From Symmetrospora coprosmae (taxonomy: Eukaryota > Basidiomycota > Cystobasidiomycetes > Symmetrosporaceae), in contig VUYT01000006.1 of the NCBI GenBank assembly GCA_008802785.1, positions 186,001 through 250,000 on the forward strand: a stretch of DNA of 64,000 bases. Direction: 5' to 3'. This document shows, piece after piece, positions 9,875-20,501 of this stretch. The notes below the pieces were generated by a model. It had not been told where the DNA came from and ran no database searches. It saw nothing but the letters and a program-made list of their open reading frames with translations. Numbering within the stretch: the first letter of the stretch is position 1; each line of letters begins with the position of its first letter. Position numbers and translations under genes: made by a program.

Positions 9875-10181
9875 AATCCCCATAGCCCGATGTAGCAGAG
9901 ATAGTGACGATAGAGCGCGGAACACATGATCATGGAAGAGCATACATCGTCCGCGGTTGTAGGGCCTCGTTGCAGATTCTCTCGGGGTCGGGAGGGAGCT
10001 TTAAAGGGCATCGCCGTCGCCGGCAGGGCGCAGCGAAGCACCTCACATCTGCACCGCGACCACCCAAATTATAGAGGCTACGTATCGAGGCGCGATCGTC
10101 TGACAGGGCGTTGACATTACGCGGCCTGTTTCACCTGCGACGCCTCAGCGTTTGCTCCAGGAGTCGAGCTGCAGCCCCGAC
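9875..10181. other. Intergenic region between ACR3 and MTQ2
   Basis: About 300 bases, with no gene or clear repeat seen. No third copy of the 46-base element was found here by eye. Confidence 0.5.
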
Positions 10182-11115
10182 ATGATCCCGACTCCAGATC
10201 TGTCGCACCTGACGAAGGCCGAGCTTGAGGACGTGTACGATCCGGCCGGTAGGGCACAGCTTCTTGAGGTAATGCAGTCCCTGCAACTGATCTCAACGTG
10301 ATTCGCTCAGAGTAGAAGATACGTTCATCCTGCTGGACGCTTTGGAAGAAGAGGCGGACCTGCTCCGAAAGCTCAAGCCACAGATCTGCCTAGAGATTGG
10401 GTGCGTATGTTTCGCCACGCTGACGCTGCGTTACGCGTCGTCAGATTGACACCCCCTCTTCGAACAATCCGCTTCGCAGTTCAGGCTCCGGCTGCGTGTC
10501 CACTTTCGTCGCTTCCATCCTGGGCCCATCCGCGGCGGCGTACCTCTGCACAGACATCAACCCTGCAGCTGCTGGCGCAACATTGCGGACCGGAAAGCAG
10601 AACGGTGTCATGCTCGAGCCTGTGCTCACCTCGCTGCATTACCCGTTGGCAGAGCGGCTGCGCGCAAATGTCGACCTCCTCGTCTTCAACCCGCCGTACG
10701 TCCCGACAGAAGCGGAGGAAGAGCTGGTCGGACAGCTTGACGCCGGCATTGTGGCTTCCTGGGCAGGGGGACTCGAGGGTATGACTACAACCAAGCTCCT
10801 TATGCAGGCCGCGCCAGTGCGTCAAACCTCATCGTGCATGCTTGGTCAATTTCAGCTGAGACGGCTGCCTCCGGTGCCGAAGTCACTGCTCTCAAGCCAG
10901 GGTCGCTTCTATCTGGTAGCAATTCAACAAAACAAGCCGCTAGAGATCATTGTCAAGATGCAGGAGCTCGGCTTGGACGGCAAAGTGCGAGAAACGTAAT
11001 ACAGTCATCCGGCGATACTCTCTGACAGCAACTGTTTCGATGCGCACAGGTCATACTGAAGAGGCGCGCCGGCGGGGAAGTTCTACACGTTCTGCTCTTC
11101 ACTAAGATGCGCTAG
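10182..11115 (+). CDS. MTQ2: eRF1 glutamine methyltransferase catalytic subunit (HemK2/N6AMT1 family)
   Basis: Exons 10182-10248, 10316-10400, 10480-10984 and 11050-11115 join in frame to 240 residues. After splicing it reads VYDPAEDTFILLDALE, LEIGSGSGCVSTFVASILG (the AdoMet-binding glycine loop), LCTDINPAA and FNPPYVPTE; NPPY is the catalytic motif of glutamine and N6 methyltransferases. The C-terminus SSQGRFYLVAIQQNKP and KVILKRRAGGEVLHVL matches Mtq2. With Trm112 this enzyme methylates the GGQ glutamine of release factor eRF1. A stretch 10817-10855 has GT...AG ends and is 39 bases long; removing it keeps the frame and gives 227 residues, nearer the family length, so it may be an unusually short intron. 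The gene ends 17 bases from the convergent GPI10 stop. Confidence 0.9.
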
Positions 11116-11132
11116 CGCTCCAAGCTCGCACC

Positions 11133-13191
11133 TCACCATCCGCCAACTGTCCGCTTGAAGATGACGATATCCCCGGCCCGCTTCGGTTCTTCGTGCCAAA
11201 ACGAATTCCAGATGCGCTTCTCCTCGACATACTCGTACTCGGCGAGAAAGGAAGCGAATGGCTGCTTTGAGGGCGGCTCAACGCGGTGTAGCAGCTCGTC
11301 AAAGAGGACAATGTGTGACGGCCATCGCTCTGGGCCCGCATGTGTCATCTGATAGCGAGCCGCCCGAGCAAGCGACTCGGGCGTCGTAAAGGTAGAGCGC
11401 ATCCATGCGTGAGGGTCGTCGTAGAAGACATGTGTTTGATCGCGATATGTCGTGACATTGCGGCTGCAATTCGGGGCATATCAGCCTGCATCTTCAGAGC
11501 GAGTGCTGCATGTTCACTATCCTCACCCTAGCGGAGGCTCGCACGTAAGTGCAAACAGCTTTGCCTCGTACCCATTGATACGATCGTCTAGCCGTAGTTT
11601 GTGTATGTAACTCTGCCATGGTGTAGAATGACAGGGCATGGCAAAGAAAATGCTGTGCAGCTCCCTTCGAGGCAGGCTATGCAGGTATCGTGTCACGCCG
11701 ACCTGACCCCGCATGTGCACTGCAATGAAGAGGAAGATTGCAGTGATATTGACACCGAGGATGAGCGCGACGTGACTGCGGCGCAAAGCTGGTATCAATC
11801 GCGATCGCACAGCCGTCTCCTGCGACAGATGGGCGAGCTTGACGAGCGAGTGGGCGGCCAGAATGTGAAGAATGGGGAGAAGCGGCTGGATGAATCGGAA
11901 CTCCTTGTGTGAGATGAGCGAGAGAATGCATATGGTCCAGATGGCAGTATTGCGTGCGACGTTAAGACCAGGTACAGGTGTTCTGGTGAAGGTGAGCCAA
12001 GTACCGTGCAGCAGGAATGGGACCAATGCCAGAAGGTCGAAAGGAATGCCTTGCGTAAGGTAATAGTGCCAGGCGTTGGCACCGTAGAACACGGAAATGT
12101 TGTTTGCAACGTTGACGCGGTAGAAATTGAGAGGCGTAAAGACGCGGTAGCCATAGTACCAGCTGTCCAGGCCGAGGCAGAGCCCGATGCTGCCAAGGCT
12201 GTTCAGATTCGGACAGACAGACTCAGTACTACAGCGACGATGAAAGGTTAACCGGCCTTGGTGTCCTCACAGTGGGAGTGAGCCTGTCTTGATCAGCCGA
12301 GTCGTGAAACTCCGCCCTCTGAGAACGGCATGACCAGCAAGGAAGAACCAGATGATGGCATTTGTGGGTCGGACAATGCAGGCTAGCCCAGCCAAGCAAA
12401 GAGCTGAACCGTACCCGCTGTCGAATGGAAGAAGGCGCTCAGCCAAGCTCTCCCTCCCTCCCGGTCTTGACCAAACAAAGCGCACCCTCGTGTGGTCCAG
12501 GGCCACTTCGACAATGCTGCCGCGGTCAGGGCTGTCTCGAGCGAGTTTGAGAATGTCCGCACGGTCACACCGCCATTGAAGAACGAAGCTACCGAGCAGA
12601 AGAGCTGGAGATGCTCGTCAGCCTGGGCGGATAGGCTGAGGAACGGGGGCTCCGCTTACGGCGACCTGCCCGTGGAGCGGGCTATCGAACAGCTTGACTG
12701 CCAGTCTTGCGGTGTAGTAATCGTTGACGGCAGCTATCACACCTTGTACGACTTTGGGCGCAATCGTCTGTCCGTGCGGGCATGCGAGCGGGGCGGCGGA
12801 AGCGCAGGTCGGGTCAAGTCTCGCTTCTGGACAGCTTTCCAACTTGACGACAGTGTCTTACAAGCGCATCCGTATCTTCGAGACCGAGCTTTTGGACAAG
12901 CCAGTATCCAGGCACGAAGAGGAGCGGATAGAGCGGACTCCGTATTGCGTTTTCGGGCTGCCACTCCCAGGTCAACCAGCCGTATCGGAAGACGAGCTCA
13001 TGCGCGACCTCGAGAGACTGGAAGAACTCGTCTGGCTGGAAGAACGTCTGGACGAGCAGCGCATTGACTATCCGGAAGAACACGAGCTTGAGGAACAGCC
13101 AGAATGACCATCTCATAATCCTGCCCGCGTATGCGTCCGGAGAAGAGCCGCGACTTCCACCCTGAGCATCGTCCGACACGTCCGGCTGCAT
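11133..13191 (-). CDS. GPI10: GPI mannosyltransferase 3
   Basis: A GT22-family mannosyltransferase that adds the third mannose to the GPI anchor precursor at the ER lumen. The first exon (13191 down to about 12862) has a membrane helix and TFFQPDEFFQSLEVAHELVF, the conserved luminal acidic loop of PIG-B/GPI10. Later exons carry APKVVQGVIAAVNDYYTARL, TVRTFSNSLETALTAAALSK, CIVRPTNAIIWFFLAGHAV, NVANNISVFYGANAWHYYLT and LISHKEFRFIQPLLPI; HKEFRF is a family signature. The C-terminal part contains HVFYDDPHAW and WNSFWHEEPKRAGDIVIF and ends at 11133. Several introns of 60-100 bases interrupt the gene; I fixed only the first donor (12861). The start is the ATG at 13191. It is tail to tail with MTQ2 and divergent from the small membrane protein at 13749. 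Confidence 0.9.
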
Positions 13192-13614
13192 ACATTCACG
13201 GCAGAGGGCAAGGAAGCCATATCCGTGCTTTCCTTTTCTTGTAAGCTTGCCAAGCTAACACTCCTTTGCACTGGCGCACCGCATCGGCTCGCATCGCCCC
13301 TGTCGCTGGTCCTACCCGCAGGCCAATACTGCCCGGCTTGACTTTGGGCGCTAGTCGCACACGGCTACATGTCGTATCAAGGGTCAGGCGCGCTCTGCGC
13401 AAAATGGTCCGGCCACAACCCTTCCTCTCGCTGGGGCACCTATAGGAGCGCCAATCAAAGACGCTCCACTCCCTGAGATCTAGATGATAGCCCTTTCAGC
13501 AGTATACCAATCCCAGATAGCACACTTTGGCAGCGATACTAAGCCGATTCAAGTTGACCATACAGTCCATGCCAAACAACGTCGCCGTCTGGGCCCTTTC
13601 ACCGGTCTTCAGCC

Positions 13615-13620
13615 TATAAA
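13615..13620 (+). promoter_or_regulatory. TATA box candidate
   Basis: TATAAA lies 129 bases before the ATG at 13749, followed by a pyrimidine-rich tract just before the start codon. The spacing is reasonable for a fungal core promoter. It sits in the 557-base divergent region between GPI10 and the next gene, where nothing else was recognised. Confidence 0.4.
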
Positions 13621-13748
13621 GGGTTTCCAGCGAGGGCAGCCAACTCGTCATTCTCTCCTCTTCTTCCTCGTGATCTATCTCTGTCTCTTCACACAAGAAC
13701 ATACCTTGGCCTTTCCCAACCACTCAGCTCATCTCTAGTCTCCTCAAC

Positions 13749-14386
13749 ATGGCCAAGTGTGTCTCCGGTGTTGTCGTTGGCTTCCTGTTGCCACTATGCA
13801 TGCTCATAGGTAAGTCGAAGCGGATCCCATCACCCGCTACTGCCGCTGACCGAGAGCGTCCTTTCTCAGCATCCTTCATCACGTTCCTGGTTGTATACTA
13901 CATCGGGACTGCGGTGAGGCCTCTTCACCGCTGATCTGAGCGCGATCCGGCTAACGCGCTCCCTTCACCCTTGTAGCAACGCCGTAAGGCAAAGACAGCG
14001 CACGAGGAGCTACTGCGAGAGAAGGATGCCTTCAAGGAGCAAGAAATCCGGACACACAAGGAGGCCGTGACCCGCTACGTGGATGAGGCAGCCAAGTGGC
14101 GCAAGGAGGCCGAGGCGGCCAAAGCTGCAAGCAACAGTTACAAGCGCCTGCTGGAGTAGGTGACATTGGCGGGAATGGTCCGTCCGTGCACTGGCTTTGT
14201 GCTGATGTAGCCGCTTCCCCGTAGGGCCAACGGAGTTGCCTATCAGAGGCAGACCATGCTCTTCGACCCCAGTGCCGTGAGTAAGAGGGACTCCATCATG
14301 ACCGATGTGAGTGCCTCCTCGTACCTTACATGACATGTTCTCCGTAACAGAACCCTGACATCGAGGCTCTTAAGACAACCATGTAA
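13749..14386 (+). CDS. Small membrane protein with a charged coiled coil
   Basis: Five exons (13749-13809, 13870-13913, 13977-14155, 14225-14306, 14351-14386) give 133 residues. The N-terminus has two short hydrophobic segments, VVVGFLLPLCMLI and ASFITFLVVYYIGTA, that could form a hairpin or one long helix. A Lys/Glu/Ala-rich helix follows (QRRKAKTAHEELLREKDAF to SYKRLLEANGVAYQRQTM), likely a cytosolic coiled coil. The third donor (GTAGGT) lies inside GAGTAG; using it removes an in-frame stop and restores GAG. The last intron is only 44 bases. The shape recalls BAP31/Yet-type ER proteins in miniature, but I do not recognise the family. A TATA box and a pyrimidine tract precede it. Confidence 0.6.
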
Positions 14387-14767
14387 AATGTGGAACTGCC
14401 CTAAGCCCACCGCTTCAAGACGCCGAACAGGACTTGGGTCCCCAGGCAGATGCGTATTGGGGGCGATAGTACACCCTAGAGTGGCTGCAGCTTCGTCCTG
14501 CATGTAGCGAGCTTGTGTCGAGCTTGCTCGCTGTGTTGTCTGGAGCTGTCAAACGGGCTTGTATCCCTGACGTGCATGACGTCTGACGAAGCTGACTATA
14601 CTGACGGTCCCTTCTCTTAGATGTGATCAAGGCTGTGCACCTGCGCGATACATACTTTAGCTGACCATCACTTCTGGTCCTGAGTAGCTTGTGCCCGTTG
14701 CGTCCATTCCCGCTGCTCCTGTGAAATAGTGCCGCCTTCCATCACTCCTGCACCCATACATTCAGAA
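14387..14767. other. Short intergenic stretch
   Basis: About 380 bases between the small membrane protein and the second DUF7330 gene. I see no gene or repeat. Confidence 0.5.
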
Positions 14768-15514
14768 ATGGCGGCGCACTCCCTTGGCACAAGCACGTCT
14801 GCTCCACCAAGCTACGAGGAGGCACTCGGGCATCCTGAGATTTCTTCGACCATGCCGCCGGGCGATGCAGAAAGCCAGCCAACACAGCTAAGCAGATCGC
14901 CGCCGCCGGCTCCCGCCAGACAACCAGCCTCGACACTCTGGACACCTCTGCGAGTTAGTGGGCCACTGTAAGTGGCCTTGTTATGCACCCTGGACTTGAG
15001 TCACTCTGTACGAGGTTGACGGACTGACGAGCTCTGCAGGTCTATGCTGGAGACAAAGCGCCCGATCTTGGGCAGCTATGTGGTCAGGGTCACTGAGAAA
15101 GCGAGCGGACCTGATGCAGCTCTGAACACCGTGGACGGGCCGATCGACGTCATTCTCCGATTTGAGGGAAGCGTTCGTCGCTACATCGAGGTGAAGGCCG
15201 AATCCGACACAGGGTCTGTCAAAGTAGCGGTTCCAGAGAGGGGAGAGCCGGACCAAATTCTTACAATTACGTGCTATGCCTATAAGGGTGAGTGAATGTC
15301 CCCTCGTCTGCCTGATCCCCCTATGCCAATCATGCACCATACCGATCTAGGCTATACGAAGATCGTCCTGCCAGACGACTTCTGCGGCGAAATCAGGGTC
15401 ACAAATGGCTATGGGATCGCTCATCTGGGAAGTCGCCTCGAGCTGCGCAGTGTGCGCGACGGAGTGCGCGACGGAGTGAGTATCGATGTGTTTCGCGTCG
15501 AGCCAGACAACTAA
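14768..15514 (+). CDS. Second DUF7330-type protein with PPxY motif
   Basis: Exons 14768-14967, 15040-15287 and 15351-15514 join in frame to 203 residues. Residues near the start read SAPPSYEEALG, again a PPxY motif. The body has GPIDVILRFEGSV, KAESDTGSVKVAVPER and YTKIVLPDDFCGEIRVTNGYG, the strand pattern shared with the DUF7330 gene at 921 (compare VYVQLPIGFDGKLAIW), but without the charged insert. Function unknown. Near the end a 12-base unit (GTGCGCGACGGA) is repeated in tandem, giving VRDGVRDG. The 3' end is not certain: GTGAGT after the second unit, or GTGTGC before it, could be a donor to another exon around 15524-15690 that reads PDRLAIFGSNRN. The simplest model stops at 15514. Confidence 0.6.
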
Positions 15515-15959
15515 ATCGCAGGCCGCCTGCACCGCGCAGAGAAAGCCAAGAAAGGATCCGCCAGCGCTCTGCGTCCAGTCGGACCTGACCGTCTTGCAAT
15601 TTTCGGCAGCAATAGGAACATGAACATCTGCCTGGCGAGCGATGTGCCGGGTGGCCTTGTTGTAGGTTCGTCATTCGATAGATGATAAAGCTCGGATGCC
15701 TGGGCGCGTCCTGCTCTCCCGGAAGCGAGTAGCAGCTGTGCTTCATGGATGCTAGCCATCATACTGTGATCTCAGCATCAGTCAGACTTCCCTGTGTCCA
15801 CGCAGCGCTGAAGCAGAGGAGGCCAAGTAGCCCCGAAATGCGTATGCTCTACTTGACTCTCCCGCCAACGTAGAGTACTGCAATGCAAGTGTGTGGTACA
15901 ATGAACAGGTACTGCTTGAGTCCCGGGTCTTGAAGTCAATGATGCTGGCTTGTCGTGCC
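15515..15959. other. Convergent intergenic region
   Basis: This holds a possible extra 3' exon of the DUF7330 gene (about 15524-15690) and the 3' flank of ATG3. I see nothing else. Confidence 0.4.
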
Positions 15960-17719
15960 TCACAAGGAGGTGGTCGCGTCCAGCTCAATGGTGGGAACGA
16001 CATTCGACATGAACTTGAGGAAGACCAGCAGGTCTGCAAGGAGCCGGATTTGGGACGGGTGAGCCTCTGACCCCAGCCTATGTGGCCATCTGTACTCACA
16101 CTGATCCACCCTGAGACCCTCGACGTCCTCTTCGGCAGGGAGGGCAGACGCGCCCGCTCCAGCTCCAGAAGCCGAGGACGACCCGACACCTGCGGCCTTC
16201 TTCACTGCGCTGGTGATGCCCCACCCCTTCTTCTTCTTGGCTGCAGCTTCGGGACTCGCAGGAGTCGCGCCGGGCGAAAGAATTTCTCCCTCGGCCGTCG
16301 CGCGATCTCGCCTCTGCTGCTCCCGCACGGCGCCATTCATGCGCTCGATGACCTTTTTCATGACGTTGGCATGCTTGCACGGGTGCACCGAGGCCATTGT
16401 GACGTTCTCTCGGTGAGGGAAGGGCTCTATGGTGACCGTCTTCTGAGCGTAGTCGCCCGCAATGTCCTGGAAGATCTCGGCCGTCGTGAGGGGCTGGCGT
16501 GAAGGGGACAGGCCAGAGAGCCACATGCGCGGGACCTGGTGGAATTTGTCGTACGTGATGTAGCAGTCGTACGTGCGCACCGATAGCGTGTTGCCTGCGC
16601 CACTGCCGAGCGCATGTACCTGCGATGTTATCGGCGCAGCTGCAGCCTCGTCCTCTGGCTCTTCCACGCCGCCTGCACCAAGCGCGTCGTCGTCGTCCAT
16701 GTCTGGGATATCGTCCAGGTCAGGGACCGCATTGGCTGACTGCGCAGCATCGGTTCGGTCCTCGCGCAAGTTCAGACTCTGCAGTTGGCTCTGGAGGCCT
16801 GCTCCTCCGGGTTCAGCGGTGGCGGAAGCATCCGGAATGTCAGGTATCTCTCCTGGCGCGTCGTCACTCTTGCCTTGTAATCACGGTAGAATACTGATTA
16901 GCAATCTGGGCGGCGCGCACGCAATCAGCCAGCAGCTCACACGAACCCTTACTACCAGTGTGGGTCGCCACCCAGTCTTCCCCGTCATCTGCGCCGCTCG
17001 ACTCGCCAATGAGCTCGTCGGCTCTGAAGCTCATGAGCGTCTCCCCTTCGTCTTCTTGTTCGTCACCGCCTGCGTAGTTCTGCATCTGCGAGACGCGGCG
17101 AATGCAGGGGACTGTGCGGGGATGATAGTCACACGGGCCAGCGCGTCAGTTGGCCCTCCCAGCTGGAATTTGCGAACGCTCTGCTCACCATTCCTCTGAA
17201 CAAGGTACTGCTTGTCTGCGGGGAGGTAGTCGCGCGCCTTTGTCTTGTCCCCGCCCTCCCACTGCCACGTCGGGAACTTGTAGACGAGGAACTCGCCCGC
17301 TGCGACGTACTCGTCTGGCGTGATGCTGTGTTCGGGAACCCCGTTCACGTATCAGGAGTGTTCGCATGCGATGAGCAGGTTTAGCGGTGATACCAGTCAG
17401 CCGGACTGGGCTGGACGAGGGCGACGACGCGGAGGGGCAGCACGCACCGGCCGTGTTCCTTGAACTTGCTATCCTTGAGCACGGGAGCGAGGTACTCTCG
17501 CACGGCCCAGAACTGGGTCTGCAGTTGACACAATGCATCCAGAGCACAGCATCAGCCAGGATCATCCTCCACCACCTTCCCACCTCTCGTCCATCCGGTC
17601 TCCCCTCTCGCTGCGACTGCGACCGCGAACGAGACGGCACGTGAATGGCCTCCTCTCGCAGTCGCAGGGACAAGGGCAACCACAGTCCGCACCTGCATGG
17701 CGTTCTGAAGGGACTGCAT
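15960..17719 (-). CDS. ATG3: Autophagy E2-like enzyme ATG3
   Basis: Six exons on the minus strand, roughly 17693-17719, 17448-17518, 17189-17325, 16952-17111, 16100-16873 and 15960-16033, give about 413 residues. The spliced N-terminus reads [17 protein letters not shown], then [19 protein letters not shown] and [10 protein letters not shown]. After N-VPCIRR comes an acidic flexible region (the Atg7/Atg12-binding arm). The catalytic part has [20 protein letters not shown] and VHPCKHA, where the cysteine forms the thioester with Atg8; the C-terminus is [22 protein letters not shown]3 transfers Atg8 to phosphatidylethanolamine. The first intron is long (174 bases). A Gly/Ala/Ser linker is inserted between HPC and the C-terminal helix, longer than in yeast. 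Confidence 0.93.
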
Positions 17720-18045
17720 GGCTTGCACAACGTGGACGAACTTTGCGCTGTGGCTCGCGTATCCAAGTTAGGAGGTGGGTACCGTACGTATGGGGGTTTG
17801 GTCGAGAGGACAGAGGGGAGACGGCCATGCCTGCTCCTGTAGACCGGAATCCCGTAGGCAGTGGCGGACGCAGATTCGATATATAGCAAGCTAACCATCA
17901 CAGCAAGCAACATCACGGCCGTTGCAGCATCATCTAACGTGTATGCGAAACAACTATATACGTCTATGCGTGGTCCAGGCAAGATGGCCTGGGCTTGCCA
18001 TGCAGAACTGACCAGGCAATCGCGAATGTCCTACAGCTGGGATCC
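17720..18045. other. Intergenic region between SNF4 and ATG3
   Basis: About 325 bases forming the ATG3 promoter and the SNF4 3' flank. A TATA-like CGATATATAG occurs near 17876-17885. No gene is supported. Confidence 0.45.
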
Positions 18046-20501
18046 TCATGGCTCAATACCGAGACCAGACACTCCTTCATTGAGCTCATCAAGCTCTTCG
18101 TCGTCCACCACGCGCGGAATGGCCAGCCCTTCCTCCTCGCTCCGGAAGCCGAGGCCGACGACCTTGACGCCCGACAAGCTGCCCGAGCCGACAAAGTATC
18201 TGGGTCGATGGGGACGTGTGCGAGTGCTCAGTCTCTGTCTGGCAGAAATATGAAATGTTCTGCTCGTGCGACTCACTTGAGAAGATCAGAAAGACAGAGC
18301 AGTCCGACAAGTCGCCCTGGCACCTTCTTCGGGCGTGGCGGCGTGTCGGCGGCTGGCTGTTCCTCCTCGGACCCGAGCTCGGGCGACTGCTCGTCCCCTT
18401 CGACAATGACGAACCGATGGACGCGCTTCTCGCGGATGTACGCCATGATGCTCGCCAAGCTGTCCTCCGGGGTGCAGGTCACGACGCCCGGGAAATCACG
18501 ACCGCGCCGGGCGAGCGCATCCTCGATGGTGATCTCAAGGTCGCGGTATGCGTTCGAGCGCACAAGATCCACCACGTCCACCGCCTCGTAGAGATTGATG
18601 ACCTGCCCCGTCTCGGGATCGACTATCGGCACGGCCGAGATGCCCAGATCCGAAAAGAGGTGCACGACGTCAAACACGGTCGTCTGCAGCGTCGCTGTCG
18701 CGAGCGGATGGAAGCGGTCGCTGATCTGCGGGGAGTCCGGCGGAGGCGCTGACGACGCATTCGAGCCGGAGTGGGCGGAAGGGAGATGATGCACCTGAGG
18801 GGTCGACGACTCGCCGAGCTCGGCATCATCGATGGCCGACGAAGAAGCTGGGTATGCCGAGCTCGATGGCAGACCGTTCTCTGGGATGGACATTCCAGGA
18901 GCGAGCGTCTCGTCCCACTCCAATGGCAGTCCCTCCTCGGCTCGTGCGGACGTGGGATTGCCGGCGCTGCTTCCGCCGCCACCCAGCCCGGGATGGGTAG
19001 GGGTGCTTGCGCCGGTCCGCGAATGCGGGAGGAAGGACCGGCTGCGCTGTCTTCTAGATGGCTGAGGTGTAGCTGCCGGTCCACCTTCCTGCCCATCCTT
19101 GCTGCCACTCGCTCCATCAAGGGCTTCCCCGGTTGGCGAGAAGCTCGACAGGTACGTCCCGATGCCGAGCGTCCCTATCGATTCCGTCAGCTTTGAGCAT
19201 TCTTGCCGACACTGCCAGGGCGAATGTCGATCCGTTAGCGTCTCCGAAGCGTTGACTGCTGTTCTCACTGCACTCACATTGATGGCCAAGAATTTAAGCA
19301 CCCTGTACTGTGTCAGGACGGACACTATCGTCTCTTTACCCGTCTGAGCGTCTCTGTCTATCAGCGGCAGCCGACGTGCGTGTGTCCGCACAAGGGCGGC
19401 GCAAGCCGTGTACAGCTGATCGTCCGGGTGAACCGAGATTATTGGCGGGGGCGGCACATCAATGGCTACTTCGATTTCTGTGAGGTGTGCACACAGCCTC
19501 AGTGAGGTTCTCGGGACGCTGCAATCCACGAGGGCGCGCTGGCTCACCTCTGAGCATGTGCAAGTCGACAGACTCGACTTCAACGGCGGCCGAGTCGTAT
19601 CCAGTTGCGGTGAGGTAGTAGAACTGAATGAGGTGGATAACGTCGACGAGGGTGAACATGCCGGCGAAGCGATAATTGGAGGAGTCGTACAAGGGTGCAG
19701 AGACGACGCCTGGGGGCGCGAAGGCGATGAGTGCCGGGCAATACCGGGTGCACGCATGACCGGACAATAAGTCGAGACATCAGACGAGAGAGGAAAAGAG
19801 CGTGTCAGCAGTAAAGATACAGCTAGCACCGTATGTCCGCCCTGCCGGGGCGCAGCCGCCTCTGCCGTGCATTCGCCCAGTCAGACAGGCCACGCACCAT
19901 TGGTCTGCAGCGCGACGAGAGCTCTGCGAATGTTGAGCTTGTTGTCGAAGACAATCATCCTAAATGACTCTGGCAGTATGTCGAAGCACGATTCTCTGCG
20001 GAGGAAGGCGCGGATGGCGCTGAGCGCCTGGCGGTGATGAGGTGGCCGCCCTGCGGTGCCCAGGCTGCCGCGGGCGCGGGCGTGCAGCGTCGACTGGGAC
20101 TGCGACGTTCCTGCGCTGTTGCTCCTGCTGTGGTGCGCGGGCGGGAGGCCTGCAGAGCGCGGCGAGGTGGGCCCGGCGAAGCCCGACGCCGACGTCGATG
20201 TCGACGCGGACGCGGAGGTTGAAGCGAAGCCGCTCGAAGACGAGGCCGGCTCGCGCGTTTCTGATCCCGCGATACCTCGGCTCTTCGAGGGCGAGCCGTA
20301 AGTGACCATCCCTGCGCTTGCTGTGCCGGCTGCGGATGCCTGGCGCTGGTGCCGCGCAGGCCGCGACGGCGATCCTCCTGCTCCAACTCCTGCTGAAGAC
20401 GCAGACTGGGTCCGCCCGTGTCCTTGAGCAGAGGCGCGTCCGGACGGTGACTGGGGTAATTGCTGCTGCTGCTGCTGCTGCTGCTGTTCCTGTTGTGCCA
20501 T
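18046..20501 (-). CDS. SNF4: AMPK/SNF1 complex gamma subunit
   Basis: The nucleotide-sensing CBS subunit of the SNF1 kinase. The ATG at 20501 starts MAQQEQ followed by poly-Q and a Ser/Ala/Gly-rich leader of about 150 residues; conserved sequence begins at AIRAFLRRESCFDILPESFR and LVALQTNGVVSAPLYDS. Then come FAGMFTLVDVIHLIQFYY, ISVHPDDQLYTACAAL, TQYRVLKFLAIN and TESIGTLGIGTY, followed after a long Pro/Ser insert by LATATLQTTVFDVVHLFSDL, SAVPIVDPETGQVINLYEAV, SLASIMAYIREKRVHRFVIV and GRLVGLLCLSDLLKYFVG. These are the four CBS repeats. There are at least four introns; the first is about 180 bases. The insert between repeats 2 and 3 (about 140 residues) and the N-terminal leader are absent from yeast Snf4. 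The stop is at 18046. Confidence 0.92.
20461..20487 (-). repeat. CTG/CAG triplet repeat in the SNF4 leader
   Basis: Nine perfect TGC/GCT/CTG-frame triplets on the plus strand encode a glutamine run on the minus strand, just after the SNF4 start codon. A repeat of this kind is prone to length change. Confidence 0.85.
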
